Assembly: GCA_027943335.1 (NCBI GenBank)
Contig: BSBK01005139.1
Location: forward strand, 744,001-808,000
Source: Chamaecyparis obtusa
Lineage: Eukaryota; Streptophyta; Pinopsida; Cupressales; Cupressaceae
Direction of reading: 5' to 3'
Length of the DNA: 64,000 nucleotides
The translations under genes and the position numbers were made by a program. Below, piece by piece: positions 45,168-58,472 of this stretch (position 1 is its first letter; every line of letters starts with the position of its first letter). The notes under the pieces were generated by a model, which searched no databases, was not told the DNA's origin, and was given only the letters and a program-made list of their open reading frames with translations.

Positions 45168-47311
45168 ATGTCTAGAAACGGCCCACAAGAAACCTCCATA
45201 TCTCCCACCATTCCTTCATCCACATCATATCCATCATATGATATATATAATGTTGACACATTTCCAGTTGTCCCAAAAGGGTTATCCACAATAAAAATTC
45301 CACCTGATCCATTCTTTAATACTAGTCCCTTTCATAATTTAGTAGTCTTAGATCCAATGTCATCATATGCTCCATTCCCAAGAAAACCTACTCCATGGAG
45401 TTCCAATCAAATTCTATTCCTATTATGCCCAATTGTCAAATCCTTTCAAGAATCCACCATGCATATCCAAAATCCTACCCCATGTCAAGAGGGTTATCAA
45501 AAGTATAAAGAAACAAGTCCTAAAATTAGTCAACATCAAGATACCAAGAATGCCTGATCCCAACCAATATTTGACAAAGATCCCATATCCCTAGAAACTT
45601 ATGATGATTACCCATATAAACTAGAAAATATCCAACAAACCCAATCATCATAAAAATGTACAAAATGTCAACAAAACTACTCTTAGGGAGAATAATTCAG
45701 CAATCCATGAATTCAACCAAGCCTTTCAACAAAGTTTTGCAAGAAGGAACCCCCCTCCATGCTGAGACTTTACACATCTTGTAAAACCTCTTGAGAACAT
45801 CCTAAAGAAATTGATATAGTAGCATTCAATTAATCTACCTAAGATAAGATCATATGATGATCCCCTTCCATCTCAAGAAAAAAGAATCCTTCTGAGTCCC
45901 ATTTATAATCCACCCCCTAAGAAAGATCACGATGTCACTTCTACTCCATCCAATAATCCTCTTCCATGTCAATATCAAAGTAACCATCCATGTCCACCGC
46001 AATCTCCTGTCAACCCTCCATCCTCGTGTCATAGTCATCCCTGTCCACCACAAGATCCAATCATCCCTCCATCTCCATTTTGTAATCCTCCCTATCCACC
46101 ACAAGATACCATCATCCCTTCATCTCCATGTCATAATCTCCCATGTCCACTTCAAGATTCCATCAACCATATTCGAGTTAATAGTGAACCTATTATATAT
46201 CAACTTAGTCCATCCACTTTCATTTAGTTTGTTCTACTTTGTATTCCTACTATTCAATATGTGCCTTCTCCACCTTGAAATGGACCTGCATCTTATTTAA
46301 AAAATAATCAGTATCGAATTGACAAGAATATTTGTTATAAAAATGAATTATCAAGTAAAGGGGTTCGACATCAATAAAAAAGGTATATTAGAACCCCTTG
46401 ATACCAAATAAAATCTATACTCTCAAGGCCTAGGATGCATATATCACTCTTAATATGTTGGTATCCCTCCTAAATCCAACATTCCCTCATATAAATCCAA
46501 GCATACACATTTCCCATTATCCAAATCTATTTTAGATTCTCATATCCAAAAATTAAACCTCCCATCCATATTAGGTCCATGTATTCCTCCATCCACTAGT
46601 TCACAATCCACTTACCCTTTCCCACATGCAAGTTAGCAAAGGAACACATCTTTGAGAGACATCCACCCGTCTAAAAATCCTCCTTACAATCCCTATGCAC
46701 CCATGAATACCACTCCCCTTCCAACCAATTTGAATGCCAATCATAGAGTCCATAAGTCATGCAATCCATATTTAATCAAGGATCAACACGTCATGTCTAA
46801 TCGACATATAAAAACAAAGAAAAATATGATCTAAAAGAATAAAGAAATGTCCAAAAGGCCACAAAGTCCAATCAAGTAAAAATAAAATTAAAGAGTTACA
46901 TGGGTTCCTAAATCCCTTGTGTAAGAAATGCATTCAAAGGACCTACAAAAGAGTGAAAAATTAAAAACCATGTGGATTTCCAAGAAGCTCTTTGAAGCAC
47001 AATATCCCAAAGAAAAATCAAAATTGGTATCCAAACTTGTTATTCCATAGGATCCTATCAATGCTCCACATAAATGTCTTCCATATTCCAAATCTATTTT
47101 GGGTCCCTATATCCCAAAATCCACTACCTTAGATACTCCATCACCTATTTCATCCATTTTGGGTCCTTGTATCCCAAGATCCATATCCACTCCTACATCT
47201 AAATCTCTGAATCCAAAATCCACTTTCCTTCCATCACTTCACCACCCTTCGAGGCATGTGTCAACATTGATCTTATCAAAATTTCCATCCATCAAAACAC
47301 AAGTATTCTAA
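45168..47311 (+). pseudogene. Pro/Ser/His-rich Gag-like decayed frame
   Basis: Several collinear plus-strand open stretches (45168-45557, 45932-46300, 46652-46834, 47099-47311) are rich in Pro, Ser, Asn and His and are separated by stops or shifts. At about 45958-46165 a 20-22-residue unit (HPCPPQDPIIPPSP-like) repeats three to four times. At 47099-47200 SILGPCIPRS-like units repeat. This looks like a decayed retroelement leader or gag region rather than a host gene. Confidence 0.35.
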
Positions 47312-47989
47312 CACCCCATTCATTATCCAACACCTAATTTCAATCCATCCATCCCCCTTATCCAATCATATTCATAAACTCTTACCCTAGTCCATTTTAT
47401 CATCCATTTCATCCCCTTTTTCCATCACCCTATCAACATCTTTGAGTATAATTTGAATAGCCACGGTCCATTATAGCACGTCCTTTAGGAGTACTATCCA
47501 AAGAACAAGATTCTCTAATCCTTCCTTCATGTCATTTCATCTGTCCATTATCTTCCAAAAAGGTCAAGAATCTAAAACAAATCAAATGTAAAAAATACAA
47601 AAAAAAGAAAAAAGTAATGGTTATCTTGGTGAAAAATTGGAAAATAGGCAACTTATGTGACACAAAAAATATATATAAATCAAGAGAAATGATTCATCCT
47701 ATTGTGAAGAACTCTTTTTGTGGCGCCTTGGGCAACTACCATGATGAAAATATGGAAAATAGACATCATGTGTAATCTATTACCCTCTACACTTGGGGGA
47801 AATTTTCATTCACACAATCCTACCTATCACATCCTTCATTATCCTACATCCATCCACTTCCCTTCGTCCACCTTTGATCTTGACAAGATATTGTCTACAT
47901 CATGTTAATCCATACCCTTCAATATAAATCCTTTGTTTTATCCATCACTTACTTCTATCATCCATTTTCATATTTCATATTGCATATTA
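47312..47989. other. Spacer before the CACTA block
   Basis: Contains TGTGGCGCCTTGGGCA at about 47720 and ACACTTGGGGGAAATTTTC at about 47800, hints of Gypsy primer-site and purine-tract regions. No domain. Confidence 0.35.
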
Positions 47990-48889
47990 CACTAGTACAT
48001 TTGAGGCCAAGTTACGATAGCTAACTTTCAAAAATTCAATGGCTATCCATCAAATTTTTGACACAAGGCAAAGTTAGAGTTATTTTGTTAGAAATTGTAA
48101 TAGAAGTGGTAACCATAACAATTTCGATGGAAAAAACCATTGGAATTAGAAACACATAAAGATATTATAGCATTATAGTATAATAGCATTACCAATTGGA
48201 ATGACATCACAATAATAGCATTACCGTCAAAATTCAGACACTTATCCAATATCATTTCTGATAGTTATCCCATTGGGAGTATAGCATCCTCATTGCAATG
48301 TTGCATTAGAATTGTAGCATTCATATCAAAATTCTAACATTTATCCAATATCATTTCAGATGATTATCCCACCGAGAGTATAGCATCCTCATCACGATTT
48401 AGAGTCAGAATTATAGAATTCATGTCAAAATTATGACATTTATCCATTATTATTTTTGACGGTTATCTCATTAGGAGTATAGACTCCCTGTCACAATTTG
48501 ATGTCAGAATTATAGCCCATCCATCAGAATTCCTATGGTCTAGGTTTTTAAAAAAAAAAATTGATTAATGGTTTTTGTGTAACAACACATTCATAGGTGT
48601 GTTGGATAGTCAAAATTATACCTTGATAATGTCATACAAAGCATAGGAAATTTTAATAGTTATAGCTACAATTGTATTTTTGCAAGTAGCATTGTAGTGT
48701 CATTAAAAGACTAGATACATCATTCTATTTGTCAGAAGCAATGGCATGATTGGATCACAAATGAAAATCCTTATAAGTATAACAGAGAGAATGTGCCAAC
48801 TCAAAAAACAAAACATGGAAATAGCTATTTTAAGATATCAAAAGGAAAGAAAAAAATGATACAACATTTCTTAAAGAAAGAACATACAC
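47990..48889 (+). mobile_element. Left end of an outer CACTA transposon
   Basis: Begins CACTAGTACATTTGAGGCCA, matching the opposite end at 62844 (CACTAGTACATTTGAGGTCA in reverse complement) and that at 48890. It is followed by short inverted motifs and three 99-bp subterminal repeats. At 48890 it is interrupted by a second CACTA element, and it seems to continue at 62845. Its right terminus is not in the window. Confidence 0.6.
48227..48523 (+). repeat. Three 99-bp subterminal tandem repeats
   Basis: TCAAAATTC(A/T).ACA.TTATCCA starts at 48227, 48326 and 48425. Copies are about 75-85% identical and contain GTTATCCCA...GGAGTATAG blocks. Confidence 0.8.
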
Positions 48890-49314
48890 CACTACTACAT
48901 TTGGGGCCAAATTTCGACAGAAGTTTCCGACGGGTAACTTTTTCTTACAAATTTGGTGTTTTTTTTTTTGTAATAGGCCCCGATGATGTCAGTGTTCTGA
49001 TGGGTGTTTAATTGACCATCAGAATTCTGATAGATTCGGGGTATACATTAAAAAAAAAGTGAAACAGCCTCATCATTTTTATTTCGATTGGAGAGCAGGA
49101 GAAAAGGAGCGACAGATGAGCGTGGGAGAAGGTATGTGATTTCTTCATCTTTTGAGCCTTTGGAATCATATTCGAATGCGTTTCATTTTATTGTTGAGGG
49201 AGTTTCTCTCTAAAATGACTGCATTCTACTAGTGTCATGCCCTAGCCAGTGCTTTATCTCTATTATTTGATGTTATTGGTGCTTGTGCTCAAGGATATCG
49301 ATTCACTGTATTCA

Positions 49315-50064
49315 AATGTTTGGATTCACATTTGTTGATATTACTGGCATATGTGTTTAATGATGCCATTATATATTGCTGTCACTGAAATGACCGCATT
49401 CTACTAGTGTCGTGCCCTAGCCCGTGCTTTAACTCCATTATTTGATGTTATTGGTGCTTGTGCTCAAGGATATCCATTTTTTTGAAATTTTGATTGTGGT
49501 TATCAAATGGACAACCCGTGAGCTTCTAGCTAGGCGGCATTTGTATTGATAGCTTAGGGCATCAAATGTATTGTATCATTGATAGTTGAGACTTTGTTAA
49601 AAGGAAATAGGACAAAGAACAATTTTTATTTAGTTTCTCTATTTTGATCCCTAAGTGGCTTACAACCCTAGAGAAGTATATGCAAATTTATGGATCCAGT
49701 TGCAGGATACATAGCAGCTGATAATTCACAAGAAATCGATGCATCCAATTTGAATAGCAATTAATACAAAGAACTAGGGTCCTTGAATGGCCCAATCATC
49801 TAGACCTTGACTGTCCCCTCAACCAGTGACCCTTCAAAACAGGGTTATCATGCAATTAGTGAGTGATCCTTCATTCTCCTAGTCTGCCCTGCATCCAAAC
49901 ATATTGAAAATACACTATACAATGATAACAAGTCTTTCACAATCCCCCTTCCCCCAAGGAACACTATCAACCATCCCTTCCACATAGCATTTCACTATTT
50001 TATGAGTGGATTGTGCAGGAACAATTAACATTAAACAAGGAGCAAACTCCTCAACACATCTTGG
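49315..50064. repeat. Left arm of a 0.75-kb inverted repeat
   Basis: Runs from CAAATGTTTGGATTCACATT to CTCCTCAACACATCTTGG. The reverse complement lies at about 57713-58472, in the same internal order: the GGATATC and CATTATTTGATG block, ACCCGTGAGCTTCTAGCTAG, GACCTTGACTGTCCCCTC, and CCTTCATTCTCCTAG. Identity is about 90%. Confidence 0.75.
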
Positions 50065-50363
50065 AAACCATTGAATTCAATAATAAATGAAACCTAACAC
50101 CAACACTATTCCTTTCATATTTGTAGGAAATATGGGAACCATTTTTGACAGATATTGTACAAATGAAGAGAATACTCCCAAGAGGAAATGCTTCAATGTG
50201 GAACAATTGAAGGACAATATTTTACTTTTATATGCACATCTGCAATGTTTTTGATATATTTTTGAGATAAAAAAACCATAGAAAGAATAGCATATAGAAG
50301 AAAGTAAAGAATAATGATCATATTTTGAGATATTGTGGAAACTTAAAGGAAAGAATGCTTGGT

Positions 50364-50850
50364 GGGGTTATCATGCAATCAGTGAGTGATCCTTCATTCT
50401 CTTGGTCTGCCCTGCATCCAAACATATTGGAAATACACAATACAATGATAACAAGCCATTCACAATCCCCCTTCCCTCAAGGAACACTATCAACATCCAG
50501 ACCTTGACTGTCCCCTCAACCAGTGACCCTTCAAAATTGGGTTATCATGCAATTAGTGAGTGATCCTTCATTCTCCTAGGCTGCCCTGCATCCAAACATA
50601 TTGAAAATACACAATACAATGATAAAAAGTCTTTTACAATCCCCCTTCCCTCAAAAAATTACTATCAACATCCGGACCTTGACTTTCCCCTCAACCAGTG
50701 ACCCTTCAAAACTGGGTTATCATGCAATCAGTGAGTGATCCTTCGTTCTCCTAGCCTGCCTTGCATCCAAACATATTGGAAATATACAATACAATGATAA
50801 CAAGTCTTTCACAATCCCCCTTCCCTCAAGGAACACTATCAACAAGTGAC
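50364..50850. repeat. Three direct copies of a 175-bp unit
   Basis: GGGTTATCATGCAATNAGTG begins units at 50364, 50539 and 50714. The unit is part of the larger inverted repeat and has been amplified here. No coding value. Confidence 0.8.
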
Positions 50851-51109
50851 CCTTCCTCTTATCGGCCATATCCAATGTTTCATTGAAGTCACGACCAAGA
50901 ATGAAGGTCACCTTACCCATACCATTCATGGATTCTGAAATGTTGTTCCAAACTCTTGAAAACTTTTCTATTGCTTCTTGTTGCTTCTTTAAATACTTCT
51001 TCTACCACAATGTCCTCCTTCCCCATCTTCTTGATCTTCTTGGCTAAAGCAGATGAATCCACACACAATAACCCAAAATGAAGGGTTTTGTATCCTTTAA
51101 TGAATCTTA

Positions 51110-51830
51110 GTCACTGGTAACGCATGGATAGTCAAACCAGTAGTCTCCAAAGCATTCAATGAGTGAATATGAATGTTTGAAAACTTTCCTCTCAACTTCC
51201 CCAACCACTCCTAATTGGTTAGAGGGATATTTCTAGAATCTCCACTATTCCTATCCTTACCAACAATTCTTAAACATAATTTATCTGATATGATAATAAC
51301 AAGGTAAAATTAACCAATGGCATGTTCTTCGTGTGGTACAAGGAAGATTTGGCTATCAAATCTTCCTTTGTGCAAGCTGAGCGTGAGATAAGGTATGTGA
51401 TTTCTTCATCTTTGATTGGTATTTTTGACGGGCAATGTCTTTCGAGCCTTTGGCATCATATTCGACCGCAAATTTTAAATGCACTGCATTTTATTTGATC
51501 ATGAATGCTCACTGAAATGATCGCATTCTATTGGTGTCATGCCCTAGCCCATGCTTTATCTCCATTATTTGATGTTATTGGTGCTTGTGCTCAAGGATAT
51601 CGATTCACTATTTTCAAATGTTTGGATTCACGTTTGTTGATATTACAATTCATCATATCAGATAAAGTATGTTTAAGAAGTTTTAGTGTCTAAACACTCA
51701 ACTAATCCCTCTAACCGATTAGGAGTGGTTGGGGAAGTTGAGAGGAAAGTTTTCAAACATTCATATTCACTTATTGAATGCTTTGGAGACTACTGGTTTG
51801 ACTGTCCATGCATTAATTTTTAGAAGAGAT
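51110..51830. repeat. Inverted repeat of about 110 bp around a 0.5-kb core
   Basis: GTAACGCATGGATAGTCAAA...CAACCACTCCTAATTGGTTAG at 51117-51225 returns in reverse complement at 51713-51825. The core contains another copy of the GAGCCTTTGGCATCATATTC and GCCCTAGCCC repeats. Confidence 0.7.
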
Positions 51831-52310
51831 CAATGAAGTATTTAAAGACATTCTTACATGTTTGGAGAGGTTTAAGAGGCACTTATCATGACTATACCCT
51901 CACAAATAGTGGCATAGATTGGTTTTACTAAGTTTCCTTTCTCTATTTTGAGGTTTCCTTTCTCTACCATAGGGGTACAGTCAGAGGGTTCATTGACAAA
52001 ATGATCCTCTGAATGGTTACTATGAATATGAATGATTTGATATAGCATATTTCTCATTTTACTTGAAGTTTGGAATAGCTTGTACTTGAAGTTTGGAATA
52101 GCTTGTGCTTGTGCTAGAATTCTTGGTAAAAGTGAATGGAATGAATAGTGTTGGTGTTAGGTTTCATTTATTATTGAATTCAATGGTTTCCAAGATGTGT
52201 TGAGGAGTTTTCTCCTTGTTTAATGTTAATTGTTCCTGCACAATCCACTCATACAATAGTGAAATGGTATGTGATTGACAATTTCATACAACTGGTCCTT
52301 TGGCGTGTAT
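51383..52310. repeat. Left arm of a second long inverted repeat
   Basis: Sequence blocks here (GGTATGTGATTTCTTCATC, GGATATCGATTCACT, ACTTGAAGTTTGGAATAGC, ACAATCCACTCATACAATAG) recur in reverse complement between about 59010 and 59905, with some segments shuffled. A 24-bp direct duplication, ACTTGAAGTTTGGAATAGCTTGT..., lies at 52061-52108. Confidence 0.6.
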
Positions 52311-52999
52311 TAAACAAAATAGAATTTTTAGCATATTATTATAATTTTATTTCTTTGTTGTAAAAATGCAATTGGTTCATTTTTGTAAAAAAAATTTCAT
52401 GTACAATTTTTTTTTCTATTTTTTCCATTTGATAACCATAGTCAACATTTCAAAATAGTGAATAACATCAAATAATGGAGATAAAGCATGGGCTAGGGCA
52501 CAACACCAGTAGATTAAAACTGAACCAATGACATGTTTACAACAAAGAAATAGAATGATAATAATATGCTAAAAATTCTATTCTGTTTAATACATGCCAA
52601 AGGGCCAGTTGTATGAAATTGTCAATCACATAGCATTTCATTGTTGTATGAGTGGATTGTGCAGGAACAATTAACATTAAACATAACCAGTGTTCTCTTT
52701 ACTTTCTCAAATCTTTGCAAGTCAAGAACATTAGAGTTGTATAATACATTGTTAGTATCATTTTTCCATGGGTCCTAGATCTTTGGATCCATGGAAAGGA
52801 AATAGATTACAAAATACACTTCAAAACAATGGAAAAAAACTTAGCAAATTCAGTCTAACTCGCTATAGATGAAGGAACAGTCATGCTAATAGTTCCTCTA
52901 AGTCTTCCAAAACATTTATTGAACTCCCCTAAAGTCCTATTGGATCCCCAAATTGCTTAATCCAATCAACTCACATTAGGATCATGAGAAACTTCAAAG

Positions 53000-54810
53000 G
53001 ATTAAAAACATTACTTGGAACAGTCAAATCATTATGCTTTCAAATCAATTACCTATTGACATATCCCTTGCGAGGGAGAGAAGCCAAACACATAAAGAAC
53101 ATGCACATAGACACGATAGCTAAAAAACTTAAATGGAATACACCAACAAGTACCAAATGATGAATGCTCAATTGTTGTAATGGCAAAGCATCAGAACCAT
53201 CCATTTCTAGAACTTGATTTTATAGTCTAAATGATTTTTCTATAGTCGTAATGATTTTTCTAGAACTTGATTTTGTAGTCTTAATGATTTTTCTATAGTC
53301 CTAATGATTTTTCTATATTCTTAATGATTTTTCTTTTTTCCTAATGTTTGTTGCTCTTGATAAATTAGGCCTTGAATTTGAATTTTTGTTCACTATTTTA
53401 TTTCAGCTTGATATTTTATTCATTTTTCATATACATAGAGACTACACATGTTGATAAAAAAATGAGCTATTTGATTAAGGTTAACTATTCATGATTGTAA
53501 ATAGTCAATATTTCTGATGGTACTCCTTGGTGTATTTCATTTTAAAATAATCATGTTTCTATGGCTATGATAAATGTCCCTTTGTGTTGAGAAAATTAGA
53601 GTTGAAAAAATGGTTGCAAACAAATCATCCTTCTTCCACCAACATTCTAGTCAATGTACAAGTAACGAGTCATTCCATTCAAGAAAGACCATGTTTGACA
53701 ATATCAACATAGAACAAAATAAGGAGTATGCAGAATTTAGTGATTGTATCTTCCATTAGAGCCACTTCATATGCACAGGTGATGCACATGCATATTTGTC
53801 TGAGTGCTATTGGGAGCTTACCCAACAACACATGTACTATTGTGAAAATCACCACAAATCTATTTGCTACTGGGTCGAGCTTATACCTTCTATGATCAAC
53901 TCTTATATGCACAGTTGATGAACATTCAGATTTGCCTAAGCAGTACTTTGAGTAGACCTCCTACACATGTACTATTGTGAAAATCATCACAAGTCCATTT
54001 GTTGGAGGGCTACTCAAAGTACACATGTTTGGAGGTTTGAAGGAAACAAGAGAATTTGAAGAGTCACAAGTCTTAAGATTGTACTTAATATAGCCAAGCT
54101 TCATTCAATGGTACATTCAAACATGAAACAAACCATTCTTAAACTAGATTAAACTAGTAAACCAAAGGACATATTGATTATAAGTAAACTAGTAAACCAA
54201 AGGACATGCGTTTACTACTAAGTCTCTATTTTTTGGGCATACTGATTATAAGTACTTGACATATATCACAAATGTTTCTAATTAAGGTTGGCGGGATGAT
54301 TACGCCTATCCTAAAAAAAGACTGTCAAATCATTATGCTTTCAAATCAATTACCTATCGATGCATCCCTTGCGAGGGAGAGAAGCCAAACACATAAAGAA
54401 CATGCACATAAACACGACAACTGAAAAACTTAAGTGGAATACACCAAGAAGTACCAAATGATGAATGCTCAATTGTTGTAATGGCAAAGCAATATCAGAA
54501 CCGTCCATTTATAGAACTTGATTTTTCTATAGTCCTAATGATTTTTCTTATTTCTTGTCTGTGTTTGGTGACAAGATTTTGAACATTGTTGACATACTTA
54601 AATGGAATACACAATACCAAATGATGAATACTCAATTGTTGTAATGGCAAAGCATCATAACCGTCCATTTCTAAAATTTGTTTTTGTATAGTCTTAATTA
54701 TTTTTCTATAGTCCTAATGATTTTGAAAATTGTTGACAAAGAGTGTTTCTTTTTTTTCTTATAGTATAAATGATTTTTCTATAGTTGTAATGATTTTTCT
54801 TAGTTCTTGT
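53000..54810. repeat. Repeated blocks with a CTATAGTCCTAATGATTTTT minisatellite
   Basis: The block ATTATGCTTTCAAATCAATT...CCGTCCATTT is present at 53030-53220, 54320-54515 and, shortened, 54598-54668. Each copy is followed by several TATAGTC(C/T)TAATGATTTTTCT units. A 136-bp two-copy repeat starting ATATGCACAG(G/T)TGATG lies at 53769-54015. Confidence 0.7.
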
Positions 54811-55177
54811 CTTTTGTCCTTTTTTGATTTCCTATGTCTGTGCTTCCTGACGGGATTTTGTCACCTTCTTTTGATGGTATATTTCATTCACTCTATGTAG
54901 AATACTATTTTGTTCTCTATTTTATTTTAGCTTCATATTTCTTTCATTTTTCATATACACAGAGACTACACATGTTGGTAAAAAATGAGTTATTTGATTT
55001 AGGTTTACTTTTCATTATTGTAAATGGTTAATATTTTTGATGCTACTCCTTGGTGTATTTCATATAAAAATAATCATATAAAAATAATAAATGTAGTAAT
55101 GATGGTGCGATGCATTATTGATATATAGGCTCGATGACTCTTGTCAATGTGCCAAATTGTCGATGTGGTGGTGAGCA

Positions 55178-55528
55178 GTGTGTGTTGAAGACTTCATGGA
55201 CACCGAACAACGCTGGACGATAATTTTGGTGCTGCCCAAATTAAAAAAGGTTGCTGATGTGTATATATTTAATGTTTCTAATGTAAATACTATTCATTAT
55301 AATATAAGAACTAATGTAGACTGGGCATCACAAGGAAATAATGGCTGTGAATACTTTAGTTGGGTCAATGACAACTCATCTGCATCTCTCCGCCCATCTC
55401 CACTTATCCGCGATGAAGGATTTGAGTGGAAAACGTGTCAGGCTAGGGAAAATTCTGAAATTATATTTTTACGATGCCTTCTCTGTATTGTAATCACATA
55501 TCTTTGTTGCGACCATATGCAGAGATGA
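55178..55528 (+). other. Unrecognised 116-codon open stretch inside the CACTA element
   Basis: The frame contains TEQRWTIILVLPKLKKVADV, VDWASQGNNGCEYFSWVNDN and IRDEGFEWKTCQARENSEII, then a hydrophobic tail. The composition looks more protein-like than the surroundings and it is not repeated elsewhere in the element, so it may be a captured exon. No family is recognised. Confidence 0.2.
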
Positions 55529-55680
55529 ACTCAGGAATTAGTTAGTTTAGTATTTTCATATTGTAACTAATATTTTAATATGGATATGACGTAACTTCTC
55601 TTTGCCTCAAGTGCGCATATATATGGCTTAGGTGAGCCCTAATCTATGATCAATCACATGATTTAAGGTATCCTACTAAT

Positions 55681-56103
55681 GAGAAACATAAATGTAGAAA
55701 TCACAACAGTTGACAAATATAAATCTAGGCATCAGTCACAATTTTTTGGAGACACAACATAATTGAATGGTATACCCAGATGATGCAACACAACTATCAC
55801 TCCTTTAGTTCCAAGTTTACACTATAGTAAACAAAACCCATATATAGATTAAGAATAAATTTAGAGAGTGGAGGAGAGCGGTAATGACCAAAATAATAAA
55901 GGGTCCCTATATTATTTCGGTTGTTATCGCTCTCCTCCTGAGATCTTTAAATTTATTCTTATCTATGATTTTTGTTTACTATAGTGTAGACTTGGAACTG
56001 GAGGAGTAGTTGTGTTGCATCATCTAGATATACCACTCAATTATGTTGTGTTTCCAAAAAATAGTGACCATGATGCCTACATTTATGTTTCTCAACTGTT
56101 GTG
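55681..56103. repeat. 420-bp hairpin-forming inverted repeat
   Basis: The left arm (GAGAAACATAAATGTAG...GGAGAGCGGTAATGACC) pairs with the right arm (GGTTGTTATCGCTCTCC...CTACATTTATGTTTCTC) over about 190 bp at roughly 85-90% identity, with a loop of about 30 bases. Confidence 0.8.
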
Positions 56104-56104
56104 T

Positions 56105-56407
56105 CCTAGGACCCCTTATGACCATTTACGACCTTTTACAATACCTAAGAATACATCTTAGAGGTCTTAAAATGTCGTAAAGGGTCATAAGAGGCTCCTA
56201 GGAGGGGCCAGATGAGCTTCCACCTTCACATGGTTGGCCCCGTTAAGTAGAGAATGTTTAACTATTCTTGAAACAAAGAGAAGCTCAATAATTTAAAGTC
56301 TCAGTCCATCGAGATGCTGAAAAAATGACAGGAATCAACGATGCAGAGTTTTTAGATTTTGAGAAGACGTATATGGAGTGGAGGCCAGATTGAGTACCAG
56401 TGCAGAG
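56105..56407. repeat. Short hairpin and direct repeat shared with 61305-61588
   Basis: CCTAGGACCCCTTATGACC...GGGTCATAAGAGGCTCCTAGG forms a hairpin at about 56105-56210. This hairpin and the following 190 bp, through GAGAAGACGTATATGGA, recur in the same orientation at about 61305-61588. Confidence 0.75.
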
Positions 56408-57712
56408 TGTTAATAATTATAGCCTTTCGGCCAAGATCAAACTGATCAAATAAATACCCTTGTGTGATTTATAATAATAAGGAGATTATTATTTCATCTA
56501 TATATATGTGTTGGTTGAATTAGTTAAGGGCCCAAGGTCGACCTCTTGGCTTTAACATTAAATATATTTAATAAGACCAGGTCGGCCCTCTTGAAGATAA
56601 TTCAATTCATATATATATGGTGTTGGATTCTAGGGAAAGAGGCACCAAAAACATAACATGCTTCCCTCCCCCAAAACCTTGATTCTCTACCTTAAGCAAA
56701 CTTAGAGGAAGCAGTGAATTTAAAAGCAATGTATGGAGGCAGTGGCAAATTCATAGAGGAAGCAACGAATATGGAGTCAACTGTGAATTCATGGAGATAA
56801 CAGTGAATTCATCAAGGAGCAATATTCAATGATTTTTATTGGTGTGAATTGCAATCACAGATCAACATATATTGGTGTGAAAGATCAAAAGTTTCTTCAA
56901 GACCATGAATGATCAACAACATTCCATCAGAAAACAAAACACTAATCTATGTTATCATTAAGCCATAAAATATGTCTTTAAAGTTTAGAAGCATCACAAA
57001 AAATTTCAAGAAACATAGTACTATCCAAAATATGTCTTTAAAGTTTATTTCTAATGATTATGATGATGTTGATGTTGATGTCTATAATTTATTTCACTTA
57101 CTGATGCTTGCCTAGATTGAATTTTGAATTGCCAGGTTGGAGAATGCTTTCAAAGTTTAGGGTCTGTTCCACATGATACTCTTAGTTACAGCTCAAATGC
57201 AACTCAACATATTTTTGATGCTGGGCAACCCACTGTAGAAACTCATTTGCAAGTGAAATTTAATGCTGTGAATCTTAGCATTGTTAATGTTATTACTTTT
57301 CCTCACGTTTCATATTTGTGAAAATGTTTCTTGGCACTATCTTCTTTTTCAATTCCTATATTTGTAGCTTTTTAGATCATTAACTTAAGCATTACATGTC
57401 TTTGTTCAAAGTTTATTCTAACACTATATTATATCTTATTCTTATTACAATGTTCTTTGTTGTGGGGTAGGAGGTCAATCTTCATTGTCTTCATTGCGGG
57501 GGATAGTGAAGATTTCTCTGACAAATAGTAGGTCTTCTTTAGTATCTTATAATAACATGCTAAACTGATAAAGGTGTTATGGGCATTTAATTTGCAATTA
57601 CTAATAGATTAAGCATATTATTAGTATGCTTAATGTTCCATTTAAATATATTTAACACAAAAAACAAATTTACAAAACTGAACCAATGTCATGTTTACAA
57701 CAAAGATGTGTT

Positions 57713-58472
57713 GAGGAGTTTTCTCCTTGTTTAATGTTAACTGTTCTTGCACAATCCACTCATACAATAGTGAAATGTTATGTGGAAGGGATGAGTGATA
57801 GTGTCCCTTGAGGGAAGGGGGATTGTGAAAGACTTGTTATCATTGTATTGTGTATTTCCAATATGTTTGGATGCAGAGCAGACCAGGAGAATGAAGGATC
57901 ACTCACTAATTGAATGATAACCTGGTTTTGAAGGGTCACTGGTTGAGGGGACAGTCAAGGTCTGAATGATTGGGCCATTGGAGGACCCTATTTCTTTGTA
58001 TTAATTGCTATTCAAATTGGATGCATGGATTTCTTGTGAATTATCAGCTGCTATGTATCCTGCAACTGCATTTGTAAATCTACATATACTTCTCTAGGGT
58101 TGTAAGCCACTTAGAGATCAAAATAGAGAAACTAAATTAGAATCATTCTTTGTCCTATTTCCTTTTAACAAAGTCTCAACTATCAATGATACAATACATT
58201 TGATGCCCTAAGCTATCAATACAAATGATGCCTAGCTAGAAGCTCACGGGCTGTCCATTTGATAACCATAATCAACATTTCAAAAAAATAGATATCCTTG
58301 AGCACAAGCACCAATAACATCAAATAATGGAGTTAAAGCACGGGCTAGGGCATGACACCAGTAGAATGCGGTCATTTCAGTGATAGCAATATACAATGGT
58401 GTCATTAAACATATATGCTAGTAATATCAACAAATGTGAATCCAAACATTTGAAAACCAATGACATGTTTAC
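57713..58472. repeat. Right arm of the 0.75-kb inverted repeat
   Basis: Reverse complement of 49315-50064, from GATGTGTTGAGGAG to CCAAACATTTGAAAAC. About 7.6 kb separates the arms. Confidence 0.75.

Noticed and set aside
45850..46104. Trp/Arg-rich minus-strand frame
   Set aside because: It is the antisense shadow of the Pro-rich plus-strand repeats.
56420..56450. AGCCTTTCGGCCAAGATCAA resembles the 5' part of U2 snRNA
   Set aside because: Similarity covers under 20 bases with mismatches and stops abruptly; no Sm site or U2 3' half follows.
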